52,121 nucleotides of DNA from Gammaproteobacteria bacterium (GTDB lineage Bacteria; Pseudomonadota; Gammaproteobacteria; DSM-16500): the NCBI GenBank assembly GCA_031291175.1, contig JARLJO010000013.1:1-52121 (forward strand), written 5' to 3'. This document shows, piece by piece, positions 34,934-44,368 of the stretch. The translations under genes were made by a program, and so were the position numbers. The notes below the pieces were generated by a model. It worked only from the letters and a program-made list of their open reading frames with translations. It did not search any database and had not been told where the DNA came from. How positions within the stretch are numbered: the first letter of the stretch is position 1; each line of letters opens with the position of its first letter.

Positions 34934-37576
34934 ATGAATGATTTAAATTTAGATCCATCACTTTTTTTGCTGATACTGAAGATATGTTTTTTTCTCGTTA
35001 TCACTTATCTGACTGGCTGGGCAATTAATCCTAATCCTGTTTTTAAACAATCACGCGTTTCTTCCTGGGTGTATCGTCAATCATTAGGCACAGGGCTGTT
35101 ATTGTTGATTGCATTTAATCTGGTGAATTTTGATATTGCTGCTAAATGGGTTGTTATCGTTCCACCACTGCTGCTATCTATCCGTCTTGTATTCAATAGG
35201 TTTTATACGGGGAAAATGACCACCTACACTGAGAACTGTGACTCATTTTATCGCTCATTATTCATATATACCCTGGGTTCTCTGATCATAACCATTATCT
35301 ATCTTATGCCCCTCATCTTAACTGGCAGTTCTGGCCTTTATGCATTCGGTGGTGGTGATCATTCGAGTTATTTCCGCGTTTCTGATTTGGTAGTCGATAA
35401 ATCGCTCAAGGATTTGATTTTGTCTTGGGGATTGGTCTGGCCACCTACAACCAATTATGTAGGCATGAGTGCGATACCTAGCATGTTTCCACCCACTCAA
35501 AATTGGTCAATTAACTCATTTCTCTTTTATATCAAGTACGCTAGACAAAGTATGACATTCGCTAATCAGACAATTGGCGTACCATTTCTTGCGCTGGGTT
35601 TTAACAATCCTGAAGAATCCTACACGGCTGCTGTTACAGTGTATTTGTTATTACTTTGCTGGTCTTCAGCCGTATTCGCATTAACCCTGATAAGAAAAAT
35701 GGAGCGTAGCTGGGGTCTTTCACTGGTTGCTTGTGCAGTCGCTCTGGCAAGCCCTGCGATGAGTTTAGTGCTAAAGCAGACTATACCAGCAGTCTATGCT
35801 TGGGGAAGTATGCTTCTCTTTTTGAGTGTGATGCTTTATAAGAAAAGCGAAAATAATAAAACACTCGGAAATCCTTGGGCATTTGGCATTTCTTTTGCTT
35901 CTACCTATCTAATGTACTTGCCTGCTATTTTCGTCAGTGGTCCTTTATGGGCTTTTCTGTTTCTGAAAGGGATGAAGCCTGCTTGGAAAGAAAGAATTAA
36001 GTGGCTCTTGATAGTCGTATTCGTTTTAGTTGCATTTACCAACGTGGAAATGGATCGTCCTATCAGACTATTTCTATCGAATGCGATAGGCGCGATTTTG
36101 GATTATGGATTAAAACCAGGCTATCTGCCTTTTACAATGCTAGGCGTAGTGGATTTTGAGTCAGTGTTAGAGGGTGCGATTAATTATCCTCAGTTTCTGC
36201 TGGCTTCTGCAGTTATTCTTATAGGGTTATATCTTTATATAAGACGTGTCGGCAATCAAATGAAGTATGTATTGGTTTTTACAATGCCTATTCTTTTTTT
36301 GATAGGATATTACTGGTCCAAGGGTGGGCATTATCATGTAATAAGGATGATAGAGTTTCTTGGCGTTGTTTTTGTAGCCATGTCTATTACAGGCTTTTTT
36401 TGCGCATACAATACACCTTCAAAAATCACTAAATTTGTTATTTTGGGACTGGTTAGTCTATTTGTAGCGAATGCTGTTTCAAATAAAGTGTATATTGACA
36501 GAAAAATCATTAGTCCTATACCTGATGCAAGAGCTGGAATTCTCAGTACAGGTGATATGAAAGTTGCAAGAATTCTTCAGCGTGAATATGCTCAGGCCAA
36601 AACGAAGCCAGTGGTGTATTGGATGGGATGGGGCACGATTCCTTTTGCAAATCACGAAATAGCTTTCAGAAACTTGAGATACGTAGAGGCGTTTGAATAC
36701 GATTATTCTTACGTCAACATGGATTTGTTAGCTCCCCAGTTTTTGAATGGTGCGTTGCTTCTCTATCCGACAGATAAAATTGCTGACGTTCTTCAAATAA
36801 ATCCAGCTGCTTTCAAGAATGAGAAATTCAAAGTAGCAGACAAAGAAATTCAGAAAGTGGGCACGGGTTCTGGCGCAGCTATTCTTGGCACTGGCTGGTT
36901 GGCACCTACAATCGAGCAGGGTAAGTCAGTCCGTTATATTCGTTCAGCACAAGAAGCTGGCTTAGTGATCTGGTCTGAAGAACAAAAACCCGTACAAATT
37001 GAAATTGATGCATTTGGTATTGAGCCAGGCATGTCACTCACTTTAAGAAGGCCTGAGTTGGAAAATGATGTTCTCGCTAAAGATAAAACAATCCTAAGAG
37101 GCGAACATGAAACTAGCGCGAAATACTTTGTCAGATTGGAGAAACTTTCAAATCGGGATAGTGGTAGTGCGGATTTCCTTCGTTTTGTACAACAAGATCT
37201 GTATGGCAAAATGCGGCTGACTGCTGCTCAATTCAATGAATTATTATCCCAAAGCAAAGCGTTTAAACAATTCATCATTTATAGCCTTGAGAAAAAATCC
37301 AAATTATCAATGCATCTGGAAGATAATTATCATTCGCAGCAGTTAACTTATAAGTTACCTATGGCTCAAGATGATCACCCAACCAAAGTTAGATTTAATT
37401 TCTCTTTGCACAAAGGTGCAAATATCATCAGATTTATTAGCCGAGATAAATTTGGACACAGATCGGCCAGAGATATTATGTCAGGAGTATTCTATAACCC
37501 TGATATTAATGTTCCCTATGTCGTAGTCAGAAAGATATATATCAGTCCAGTAGAAGGCAAGTTAGAACAATTATGA
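34934..37576 (+). CDS. Large polytopic membrane protein, GT-C-like, with long soluble tail
   Basis: An 880-residue protein with about 12 hydrophobic segments (residues 1-520) and a 350-residue soluble tail. The N terminus (LDPSLFLLILKICFF) and the loop motif GGGDHSSY (Asp142, His143) closely match the protein at 37649-39946 (EPSLFLLILKALSVF, GGGDHSTY), so the two are paralogues now facing each other. The acidic loop position fits a GT-C glycosyltransferase. The tail is probably periplasmic and beta-rich and may bind glycan. Transcription ends at the hairpin just downstream. The exact activity is unknown. Confidence 0.72.
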   Translation: MNDLNLDPSLFLLILKICFFLVITYLTGWAINPNPVFKQSRVSSWVYRQSLGTGLLLLIAFNLVNFDIAAKWVVIVPPLLLSIRLVFNRFYTGKMTTYTENCDSFYRSLFIYTLGSLIITIIYLMPLILTGSSGLYAFGGGDHSSYFRVSDLVVDKSLKDLILSWGLVWPPTTNYVGMSAIPSMFPPTQNWSINSFLFYIKYARQSMTFANQTIGVPFLALGFNNPEESYTAAVTVYLLLLCWSSAVFALTLIRKMERSWGLSLVACAVALASPAMSLVLKQTIPAVYAWGSMLLFLSVMLYKKSENNKTLGNPWAFGISFASTYLMYLPAIFVSGPLWAFLFLKGMKPAWKERIKWLLIVVFVLVAFTNVEMDRPIRLFLSNAIGAILDYGLKPGYLPFTMLGVVDFESVLEGAINYPQFLLASAVILIGLYLYIRRVGNQMKYVLVFTMPILFLIGYYWSKGGHYHVIRMIEFLGVVFVAMSITGFFCAYNTPSKITKFVILGLVSLFVANAVSNKVYIDRKIISPIPDARAGILSTGDMKVARILQREYAQAKTKPVVYWMGWGTIPFANHEIAFRNLRYVEAFEYDYSYVNMDLLAPQFLNGALLLYPTDKIADVLQINPAAFKNEKFKVADKEIQKVGTGSGAAILGTGWLAPTIEQGKSVRYIRSAQEAGLVIWSEEQKPVQIEIDAFGIEPGMSLTLRRPELENDVLAKDKTILRGEHETSAKYFVRLEKLSNRDSGSADFLRFVQQDLYGKMRLTAAQFNELLSQSKAFKQFIIYSLEKKSKLSMHLEDNYHSQQLTYKLPMAQDDHPTKVRFNFSLHKGANIIRFISRDKFGHRSARDIMSGVFYNPDINVPYVVVRKIYISPVEGKLEQL

Positions 37577-37592
37577 ATTTGAAAGGATATCC

Positions 37593-37623
37593 CCCCCACG
37601 GTGTCTTCATCACGTGGGGGTTT
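37593..37623 (+). terminator. Rho-independent terminator-like hairpin between convergent genes
   Basis: cccccacg (37593-37600) pairs exactly with cgtggggg (37613-37620), followed by ttt. The stem is G-C-rich but the T-run is short. It lies 16 bases after the stop of the plus-strand gene and 28 bases from the convergent stop at 37649, so it may serve both. The minus-strand direction has no T-run. Confidence 0.6.
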
Positions 37624-37648
37624 GCATTGGATTGTCGCTATTATCTGA

Positions 37649-39946
37649 TCATACTACGGTAACTTTCCACACATACAGAGTCACATTGTTTGCTTGTGGT
37701 GTCACTTCAATAACATTTGCACCCGGAGCCAACTTTACCTCAGCGGATACGCAAGGTGTTGTTGGAATAACGCCTGCCCATACTGGAACATCATAATTTT
37801 TATTGGTTTCATTCAATAACTGGCTGATGAGTTGAACCTTAGCTTCTGGAACGCTAGCAGTTAGGTACAGATTAAGATGCACTTTTTGTTCGCTCTGAGA
37901 CCAGATAACAACAGCGCCTGTTTGGCGTTGAAGATAACGGAAAGGTTTGGCATCCTTGTCTTCTCTGGATGGGTAAAATTGTAAAGCCCCCCATGAATCA
38001 CCCACCAGTTGAGTGAGTGGTTGAATGCTTGAATCGTATATTTTCAGTCTGGGAGTGTCTAATAATGGCTGAGAAAAAGCGCTAGTACGTGTATCGTCAA
38101 CAACATCCACTTTACCTTCGGATCGAATAACGAGAAAAGCATTATCTAACCAGGCTTTTTTCCATACGCGTGTATTGGTTCCTGGAGCATATACATCAAA
38201 CCATGGGGCTAATGTATTCCCTCTAGCAGGCAAGTAATCCCCGTTTCTTAACAACACGGCTCCTCCAGCAAAATCGACACCATCACCGGGCCCAAAATAG
38301 TAAGCAATGTGATCGGCACTCTTATCTGCATTCTGTACAGCCTGTAATTTTTTTATAGCAATTAATGCTTTGCTATCACGAAATTCTGTTCCAAAAACAG
38401 GGTCAACGTTTAACACTTCTTTTACTGTATGCGAGTGCGTTACCACTTGGAACGAAACCAGGATGGCCATGGCGGTCATGATAGAGCCTAACAGCAGTGG
38501 GCTACGCTTTTTTTCAATAAAATAACACATACCAAAACCAGCAAATCCCAATACATAGAGATTAACAAGTTCTAAAAAGCGCACAATTTGATAAGAACCT
38601 TCACCTCTAAGATAATAAGATAAAATGGAAAACCAGGGGACTAAAAACAAGGTTATTAATAACCATCTCACTCGAGAATTCGCGCTTAAAATGACTCTGG
38701 CAGCCAAGCTAATAAATATAAAAAACAAACCAACAATGATGATGGTTTGTGATCTAGGCAGGACTGCAGTTGAAAGTAAGTCCGGTATTCCGGTTTGCGC
38801 CATGATGATATCGGTTAGATGCGTTGCTACGGTAAACGGAAAATGTCCACCTAAGCCTGCTATTACTAGGGGTATGTTGGTCAATAAGATAAAGTTCACT
38901 GCTGCGAATGAAAATATTACGGTTGCAAGGCCTAGCACAATAAACCGTTTAAATTCTTCTAGGGTAGAGGAAGTGATAGCCATTACACCAATGAAGAAGG
39001 TCGTCATGAAGTAGCCGTGTGGATAAATTTCCATTAGGGTAGAACAGAGAATCCCTAGAGGAAGATAGTGTCGATATTCGGCAATAGAGGTTTTCCATGA
39101 TTCATTTCTTGTGTATATCCAAAAGAGCATGATGACAGCGTTCATTATGGAGATACTAAATAAATAAGGAATGGAGTGGGTTGTTGCGTTATACAGCGTG
39201 ACATTGGATAAAAATAAAGGAATAAAGAATAGCCACGGTAATGTATTGCGTCTCAGGAATAACATGCCTAAAGCAATCACACTCCACATTGCCATAGAAA
39301 TATAGAAAGCAACTACAGCGCTATAGGTTTCTTCTGTTGCACCGGGAAGAATAGACATGTAGGGCGTTGCGATCAGTTGATTTGCATAGGGTTGTATATT
39401 TTCAGGATTTAGACTCATTCTATTGTGAGCAAACTCTCTCGCTTCCCAACTTTGTTTAGGAGGCATAGGGAATGGAGAGTGCAGTTCTTCCCAGAAGGAA
39501 TGTTTGGAATAATAATCTGAAAGCACTAGGTAGGTACTATGATCACCACCGCCTCTGGAATAATATCCTGATGTTCCTTCCGCAAGAAAGGGAGCAAAAT
39601 AATTCAGTGTACTGATGCTGCTGAGTACACAAATAGCCAGAATAGCTTGCTTTAAGTTGGTCTGTGTCAGACCAGAGCTGATGGTTCTTTTGTATAAGCT
39701 GATCGCAAGCTTGATTAAAAACAATATGCCAGTGGGAACTAAACCCGCCCAACCAGGGAAGTTCAGTATGACGGATAACAGACAGATAAAATTGAGAAAG
39801 GCTACGCCTAAAATTGTACAAATTGTCCAGTTAACAATGGCAATATCGGTAAACCGTCTGTAGGTGATGGACCACCCAGCCGCAAAACTGACACAAAAAA
39901 CACTGAGTGCTTTAAGAATTAACAAAAATAATGATGGTTCGAACAT
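37649..39946 (-). CDS. Large polytopic membrane protein, GT-C-like (paralogue family)
   Basis: A 765-residue protein with about 12 hydrophobic segments in residues 1-500 and a soluble C-terminal part of 260 residues. GGGDHSTY (Asp135) lies in the first large loop. The match to the protein at 34934-37576 (N terminus, loop motif and YSAVVAFYISM-type helix) shows a duplication. AAGGA lies eight bases before the ATG. It is the last gene of the minus-strand block that starts at 49764. Because a good terminator precedes it (39997-40028), it probably needs its own promoter or read-through. GT-C activity is inferred. Confidence 0.72.
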   Translation of the reverse strand: MFEPSLFLLILKALSVFCVSFAAGWSITYRRFTDIAIVNWTICTILGVAFLNFICLLSVILNFPGWAGLVPTGILFLIKLAISLYKRTISSGLTQTNLKQAILAICVLSSISTLNYFAPFLAEGTSGYYSRGGGDHSTYLVLSDYYSKHSFWEELHSPFPMPPKQSWEAREFAHNRMSLNPENIQPYANQLIATPYMSILPGATEETYSAVVAFYISMAMWSVIALGMLFLRRNTLPWLFFIPLFLSNVTLYNATTHSIPYLFSISIMNAVIMLFWIYTRNESWKTSIAEYRHYLPLGILCSTLMEIYPHGYFMTTFFIGVMAITSSTLEEFKRFIVLGLATVIFSFAAVNFILLTNIPLVIAGLGGHFPFTVATHLTDIIMAQTGIPDLLSTAVLPRSQTIIIVGLFFIFISLAARVILSANSRVRWLLITLFLVPWFSILSYYLRGEGSYQIVRFLELVNLYVLGFAGFGMCYFIEKKRSPLLLGSIMTAMAILVSFQVVTHSHTVKEVLNVDPVFGTEFRDSKALIAIKKLQAVQNADKSADHIAYYFGPGDGVDFAGGAVLLRNGDYLPARGNTLAPWFDVYAPGTNTRVWKKAWLDNAFLVIRSEGKVDVVDDTRTSAFSQPLLDTPRLKIYDSSIQPLTQLVGDSWGALQFYPSREDKDAKPFRYLQRQTGAVVIWSQSEQKVHLNLYLTASVPEAKVQLISQLLNETNKNYDVPVWAGVIPTTPCVSAEVKLAPGANVIEVTPQANNVTLYVWKVTVV

Positions 39947-39996
39947 TGATCAATCCTTGTATTCAAAGTAAGGCGTGAAAATTACCGGATTTAATT

Positions 39997-40028
39997 AAAA
40001 AAATCTCCCCCAATTTTATGTGGGGAGA
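39997..40028 (-). terminator. Rho-independent terminator for the 42003-40036 gene
   Basis: Read on the minus strand, tctcccc (complement of 40022-40028) pairs with ggggaga (complement of 40004-40010) around an 11-base loop, followed directly by T7 (complement of 39997-40003). It lies eight bases after the stop codon at 40036. Stem, loop and T-run are all classical. This is the best terminator in the window. Confidence 0.85.
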
Positions 40029-40035
40029 ATGAGAA

Positions 40036-42003
40036 TTAATAACGTAAAATACCCACTTTATAGAGCTTGTGATAAACCAAGTGGCGGTTTAAATATTTCT
40101 TTATTGCATTATTGATTTCGACCGGATTAACAAAGCGATTATGACAACGTTCGCGCAGACGATCCATTTCATTTGTGCCGGTGAAAGAAATTTCAGCGGA
40201 CGTTTTTTGATGTGGATGAATTCGAAACCCTCCTAAAAAACGAGGGACTCTAGCAAATTTTGCCCCAGCTTCACGAAAGCGTAGTATCAAATCCCAGTCC
40301 ATCGCAAAGCGGAAGCTTTCATCAATTTTGCCACCGACTTTTTCCCAAATGCTACGGCGCCAGAATAAGGTTTCTTGCGGAATATAATCTGCCCAAGATA
40401 AAATTTCATCATCATGCGGCGGCAAGATCCAGCGGCCAATTTCTTGTCCGTCTTTATCAATTAATACTCGGTGACCATACAGTACATCAACGTCAGGATT
40501 TTTTTCAAAAAATTGACCAACATAATGCAAGGTGCCCGGTAATAAAATATCATCCGAGTTAAGGTAAGCTAAGATATCGCCAGTTGCATGAGCAAGGCCC
40601 AAGTTAATCGCATTAGACTGACCTTTATCTTTTGCTGATTCCCAATGTTTAATAGAAGCATCATATCGTTTTAACACATCAATGGTTTTGTCAGTTGATC
40701 CACCGTCTTGAATAATATGTTCGACGCAAGGATATTCTTGGTGTTTTATACTGAGAATAGTGCGCTCAAGAAAAACACCTTGATTATAGGAGGGCGTCAC
40801 AATTGAAATAGTCGGTGGCTTTTTGAGATGTGATTTTTTGAAATAGTGCTTAGGCACTAGTAATGGTCTTGGGCCATAAAGGTTAAGCTCACCTAATTTC
40901 GGTTTCATAAATAACGCAAAACGATTTTTAATTTTAGTCACAATATTTTTGATTGTGCCTGTTTCATAATAATCGATTAGTTTTGCCTGTTTTTTTATAA
41001 TCGTTTCATAGCCACCATGTAAGTCAGCGATGACCTGGTTATAGACCTCAGTTACTTCATTTTGAATATTTTTGATTTTTTGATTGGATTGGTTAATGGA
41101 GTCGTGATCTGACAGAATTTGAAGTTTAATCGATTCCAGTTTGGCCAACTCAGCTTGCATTTGTTTGAGGACAGCTTCATTTTTTTCTAAATTGGTTTCA
41201 ATTTGTGGGTTACGTTCGATATCTTCTAATTTGTTATGAATCTTTAGAATATATTCATTGATAGTCAAAGCAGGATTACCATTTGAAAGTAAGGCTTGTT
41301 CGCGCTCATCACAGGTTTTTTTCAAGAATTGGATTTGTTTTTCTTTTGTGTCCATCTCAGCAAGCACTTTGTCATAATCACGACTCTTATCCAGTGCATG
41401 TAGCCAATCAATACCATTCAAATGCGCATGATACATCAAAGCCGCTTCAATTTTTTCTGGATAAAACACAATGCAATCATTCAATACCATTAAATTATGG
41501 GAGTGACTGAGGCTTTTTAAGGCATTAATAATCTCGGTCAAATTTGGCCAATGCGTAATCTCATGCGGTGCAGGCGGTGTTGCTAAAAATAAGCGTGCAT
41601 CATCAATAATAATCGCACTATCAGAATGAAATCCGCAAATAGCATTGATTTCACTGATGAGAGGGCATTGTGACATTTCGCCTGCTGTATTGGTCGCAAC
41701 ACACCAATGTGCATCTAACCAATAGACAACTGCTTGGTTCTCTAATTTAGGCATAATCCGCGCTAATTCTTGTGAGGAATTACCATGAATAATCGAGATA
41801 TGAGGAGAATCTTTAAATTTATGCGAAGAATGCTTGTGATATTCATTCGACAGTTCAAATGAATAAATTTGCTTAAAATGATTTTTTACAATATCAATCG
41901 CTTCACCTTTGAATGTGCCAGTCTCAACAAATATGTTCACATCCAAATTCGCTTTTAAGGTCTCAATCAGCTTCGGATCAATTGAGAATGTTACTGCACC
42001 CAT
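40036..42003 (-). CDS. Methyltransferase-like / coiled-coil / GT2 fusion protein
   Basis: A 655-residue three-part protein. Residues 1 to about 200 look like a class I SAM-methyltransferase fold (FVETGTFKGEAIDIV, with YWLDAHWC further on). Residues about 205-345 are charged and heptad-like, predicting a long coiled coil. Residues 398 to about 600 are a GT2 domain with SIVTPSYNQG from Ser400, DGGSTDKT and NSDD (482-485). It follows a Wzt ATPase by 32 bases. Chain-terminating WbdD of ABC-exported O-antigens also joins a methyltransferase to a coiled-coil ruler, so a cap-and-measure role is attractive but unproven. AAGGAAAGGA precedes the ATG. A strong terminator follows. Confidence 0.8.
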   Translation of the reverse strand: MGAVTFSIDPKLIETLKANLDVNIFVETGTFKGEAIDIVKNHFKQIYSFELSNEYHKHSSHKFKDSPHISIIHGNSSQELARIMPKLENQAVVYWLDAHWCVATNTAGEMSQCPLISEINAICGFHSDSAIIIDDARLFLATPPAPHEITHWPNLTEIINALKSLSHSHNLMVLNDCIVFYPEKIEAALMYHAHLNGIDWLHALDKSRDYDKVLAEMDTKEKQIQFLKKTCDEREQALLSNGNPALTINEYILKIHNKLEDIERNPQIETNLEKNEAVLKQMQAELAKLESIKLQILSDHDSINQSNQKIKNIQNEVTEVYNQVIADLHGGYETIIKKQAKLIDYYETGTIKNIVTKIKNRFALFMKPKLGELNLYGPRPLLVPKHYFKKSHLKKPPTISIVTPSYNQGVFLERTILSIKHQEYPCVEHIIQDGGSTDKTIDVLKRYDASIKHWESAKDKGQSNAINLGLAHATGDILAYLNSDDILLPGTLHYVGQFFEKNPDVDVLYGHRVLIDKDGQEIGRWILPPHDDEILSWADYIPQETLFWRRSIWEKVGGKIDESFRFAMDWDLILRFREAGAKFARVPRFLGGFRIHPHQKTSAEISFTGTNEMDRLRERCHNRFVNPVEINNAIKKYLNRHLVYHKLYKVGILRY

Positions 42004-42035
42004 GTTGTATTATCCTTTCCTTAATAAGATTGAAG

Positions 42036-43361
42036 TTAAATTTTTTCACTGATATTCATAATGCGTGCTGTGGTCGGAATACCAAACATACCAAACCATG
42101 GTGCTTTATCTTCTGCGTAATTCCAGGTGATCGTGAGAGGTCCTAGTTTCGGACTTTCATCAATGACTTTGCCTTGATTGACAGGCGAGTCGGTTGTATT
42201 GCTAAGGATAACGCTAAATGTATAATTGCCCGCTTCAATCATGCACATCACATCAATCTCGAAAATAGCATAATCGTCTTTTTGCAAATGGGGACGGCTT
42301 AGACTCTTCGTATAGGAACCGCTTGCATGAATAATATTATCATAGCGATTACGCATCACTAACGTAATGTCAATAGGGCGGCTTGAGAGCACTTGATATA
42401 ACACTTTGAACTTCATCTTACCCATCATATGCGTTTGTAAGATGGGAACATCTTGTTCATCAAATACTGAAACAGCTACCAAGCGTGCATCTGCAATTAG
42501 AGGATTTGCTTCATCTGCCGTCCAGCAAGCCGATTCTTTAAACGTTTGAATGAATCCAGATTGGCTAGAATGTCCATCTTGTTGGACGATGGTTGGTGGT
42601 GGAGCAGCGTGTTCAACTTGATGGCTTTGCTTTTCAGCCATGAACAATCTAATGGCATCGGTACTAGGGCCAAAAAATTGCAGCTTACCATTTTTTAAAT
42701 AAATACTTTTTTGGCATAAATCACGCACAATAGACATATCATGAGAAACAAAAATCAAGGTCGTCCCTTGAGCGCGTAATTCTTGCATGCGTTTCGCACA
42801 TTTTTGCTGGAAAAAAATATCCCCAACACTTAACGCTTCATCCACAATTAAAATATCAGGATTAACACACGCTTGGACAGAAAAGGCTAGACGCACAAAC
42901 ATACCTGAGGAATAGGTTTTCACCGCTTGATCAATAAAATTACCAATGTCAGCAAAAGCAATAATATCTTCAAACCGTTCGTCCATTTCACGACGACTAA
43001 ACCCTAAAATAGCGCCATTCAAATAAATATTTTCACGCCCCGTAAACTCAGGATTAAAGCCGGCACCCAGTTCAAGCAGTGCAGCGATTTTGCCATTAAC
43101 CCGAATCTTGCCATTGGTAGGCGTTAACGTTTGACACAGCATTTGCAATAACGTGGATTTGCCTGAACCGTTGCGACCGATGATACCCAGAGATTCTCCT
43201 CTGTGTAGCGTAAAGCTCACATCGTTCAATGCCCAAAATTCGCGATAATATTGCTTATTTCCACGCGCAATGATTTGCTTTAGTCTATCTTCAGGCTTTT
43301 CATAAATGTGATAACATTTTCCAAGATGGGTTGCTTGGATGGCAATTTCATTGTTTTGCAT
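42036..43361 (-). CDS. wzt: ABC transporter ATPase Wzt with C-terminal glycan-binding domain
   Basis: A 441-residue protein. Residues 1-250 are the ATPase: Walker A GRNGSGKST (62-70), signature YSSGM, Walker B ILIVDEA and the H-loop VSHD. Residues about 275-441 are the Wzt C-terminal beta-sandwich that reads the modified end of the polysaccharide before export. It works with a Wzm permease, which is not in the window. It is close to the paralogue at 48355, with an almost identical ATPase but a divergent tail. AAAGGG precedes the ATG. It lies directly upstream of the methyltransferase/coiled-coil fusion, a likely functional partner. Confidence 0.93.
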   Translation of the reverse strand: MQNNEIAIQATHLGKCYHIYEKPEDRLKQIIARGNKQYYREFWALNDVSFTLHRGESLGIIGRNGSGKSTLLQMLCQTLTPTNGKIRVNGKIAALLELGAGFNPEFTGRENIYLNGAILGFSRREMDERFEDIIAFADIGNFIDQAVKTYSSGMFVRLAFSVQACVNPDILIVDEALSVGDIFFQQKCAKRMQELRAQGTTLIFVSHDMSIVRDLCQKSIYLKNGKLQFFGPSTDAIRLFMAEKQSHQVEHAAPPPTIVQQDGHSSQSGFIQTFKESACWTADEANPLIADARLVAVSVFDEQDVPILQTHMMGKMKFKVLYQVLSSRPIDITLVMRNRYDNIIHASGSYTKSLSRPHLQKDDYAIFEIDVMCMIEAGNYTFSVILSNTTDSPVNQGKVIDESPKLGPLTITWNYAEDKAPWFGMFGIPTTARIMNISEKI

Positions 43362-43375
43362 TAGTACCCTTTATC

Positions 43376-43939
43376 CTACGTTGCGATTGCAAATGTTCTA
43401 GAGTCAAAATAAATATCCCCTAAGAACCAAATTTTTGCAGGTAACTCACGATAACTTTTTACTTTGGCAGGAACGCCCGCAACAATTGCGCCTGCTGGCA
43501 CATCCTCTGTCACGATAGCACCCGCTGCGATAATTGCATTATCACCAATTGTCACAGGGCGAATGATACGCACACCATGGCCTATCCAGCAGCCACGTCC
43601 AATCTTTATTTCTCCCGAAAAGGGGATTAAAGAAGCTGTATCATGGCCACCGTTAGTCATTGTGACATCGGCCGCAATGGTTGTAAAAGATTCAATGGTG
43701 ATGGCACCAAAATTGTAAAGCTTCACATTGTGGCCCAAGGCAACATAATCTTTTAACGTAATGGAATCTTCTTTTCCTGAAAGGCATTCAAATCCGGGGC
43801 TGATAGCAACATTCTTGCCAATCTTAAGCCCGGTCCAGCGCAAGATTTTGTTTTTCAATGCCCACTTATTGATATTGGTTTGCGTCTCAAGTGGTGTCAG
43901 CACATTGGCAATGGATTTGATGATGCGTTTAATTTGCAT
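43376..43939 (-). CDS. Left-handed beta-helix O-acetyltransferase (CatB/LacA type)
   Basis: A 187-residue hexapeptide-repeat acetyltransferase with [32 protein letters not shown] and [25 protein letters not shown] arranged in runs shorter than 20 residues between turns. TNGGHD supplies the usual catalytic His. It probably transfers acetyl from acetyl-CoA to a sugar hydroxyl in the cytoplasm. It lies between GtrA and the first Wzt, with AAGGGA before its ATG. Confidence 0.85.
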   Translation of the reverse strand: MQIKRIIKSIANVLTPLETQTNINKWALKNKILRWTGLKIGKNVAISPGFECLSGKEDSITLKDYVALGHNVKLYNFGAITIESFTTIAADVTMTNGGHDTASLIPFSGEIKIGRGCWIGHGVRIIRPVTIGDNAIIAAGAIVTEDVPAGAIVAGVPAKVKSYRELPAKIWFLGDIYFDSRTFAIAT

Positions 43940-43957
43940 TAAATTCCCTTTAAAAAA

Positions 43958-44368
43958 TCACCCCATTTTCGGGCTTACTGTTTTAAACACCCACAACCGC
44001 GAAATAGCAAACCCCGTCACCACCGTAATCATCAGTGACAGCAAAATCGCCAAATACGGTGATAGCGCTAATCGATTCACCGACCAAGTCACAATAACCA
44101 TCGTCAATAAATAATTAATCACTAACAAACCACAAAACTTCAGCGCTTGATAAAAAATATTTTCATCATGACTTTTAAAGGTCACCCGACGATTGGTAAT
44201 AAATTGAAAACTCACCGCAAAAAAGTAAGAAATCGTCAGCGCTAATTTGTAATCTAAGTTAAGCCACTTCCAAGTCAGCGTGAATAATGAAAAATACACC
44301 ACTGCAGTCAAACCGCCAACGATGAGAAAGACGATGAATTTTTGGTATTGAGTGAACAGTGCTCTCAC
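43958..44368 (-). CDS. GtrA-family membrane protein
   Basis: A 136-residue protein with four hydrophobic segments. KFIVFLIVGGLTAVVYF at the N terminus, YFFAVSFQFITNRRVTF in the middle and GFAISRLWVF near the end are typical of GtrA. GtrA proteins are proposed to flip undecaprenyl-phosphate-linked sugars made by a GtrB-type GT2. The start is GTG, overlapping the upstream methyltransferase stop (GTGA). Candidate GtrB-like partners are at 24212 and 27848, and GT-C acceptor enzymes are plentiful in the locus. Confidence 0.88.
   Translation of the reverse strand: MRALFTQYQKFIVFLIVGGLTAVVYFSLFTLTWKWLNLDYKLALTISYFFAVSFQFITNRRVTFKSHDENIFYQALKFCGLLVINYLLTMVIVTWSVNRLALSPYLAILLSLMITVVTGFAISRLWVFKTVSPKMG

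Noticed and set aside
38625..39014. 129-codon frame opposite the 37649-39946 gene
   Set aside because: It is an antisense shadow of hydrophobic coding sequence, rich in Lys/Thr/Met and without motifs.
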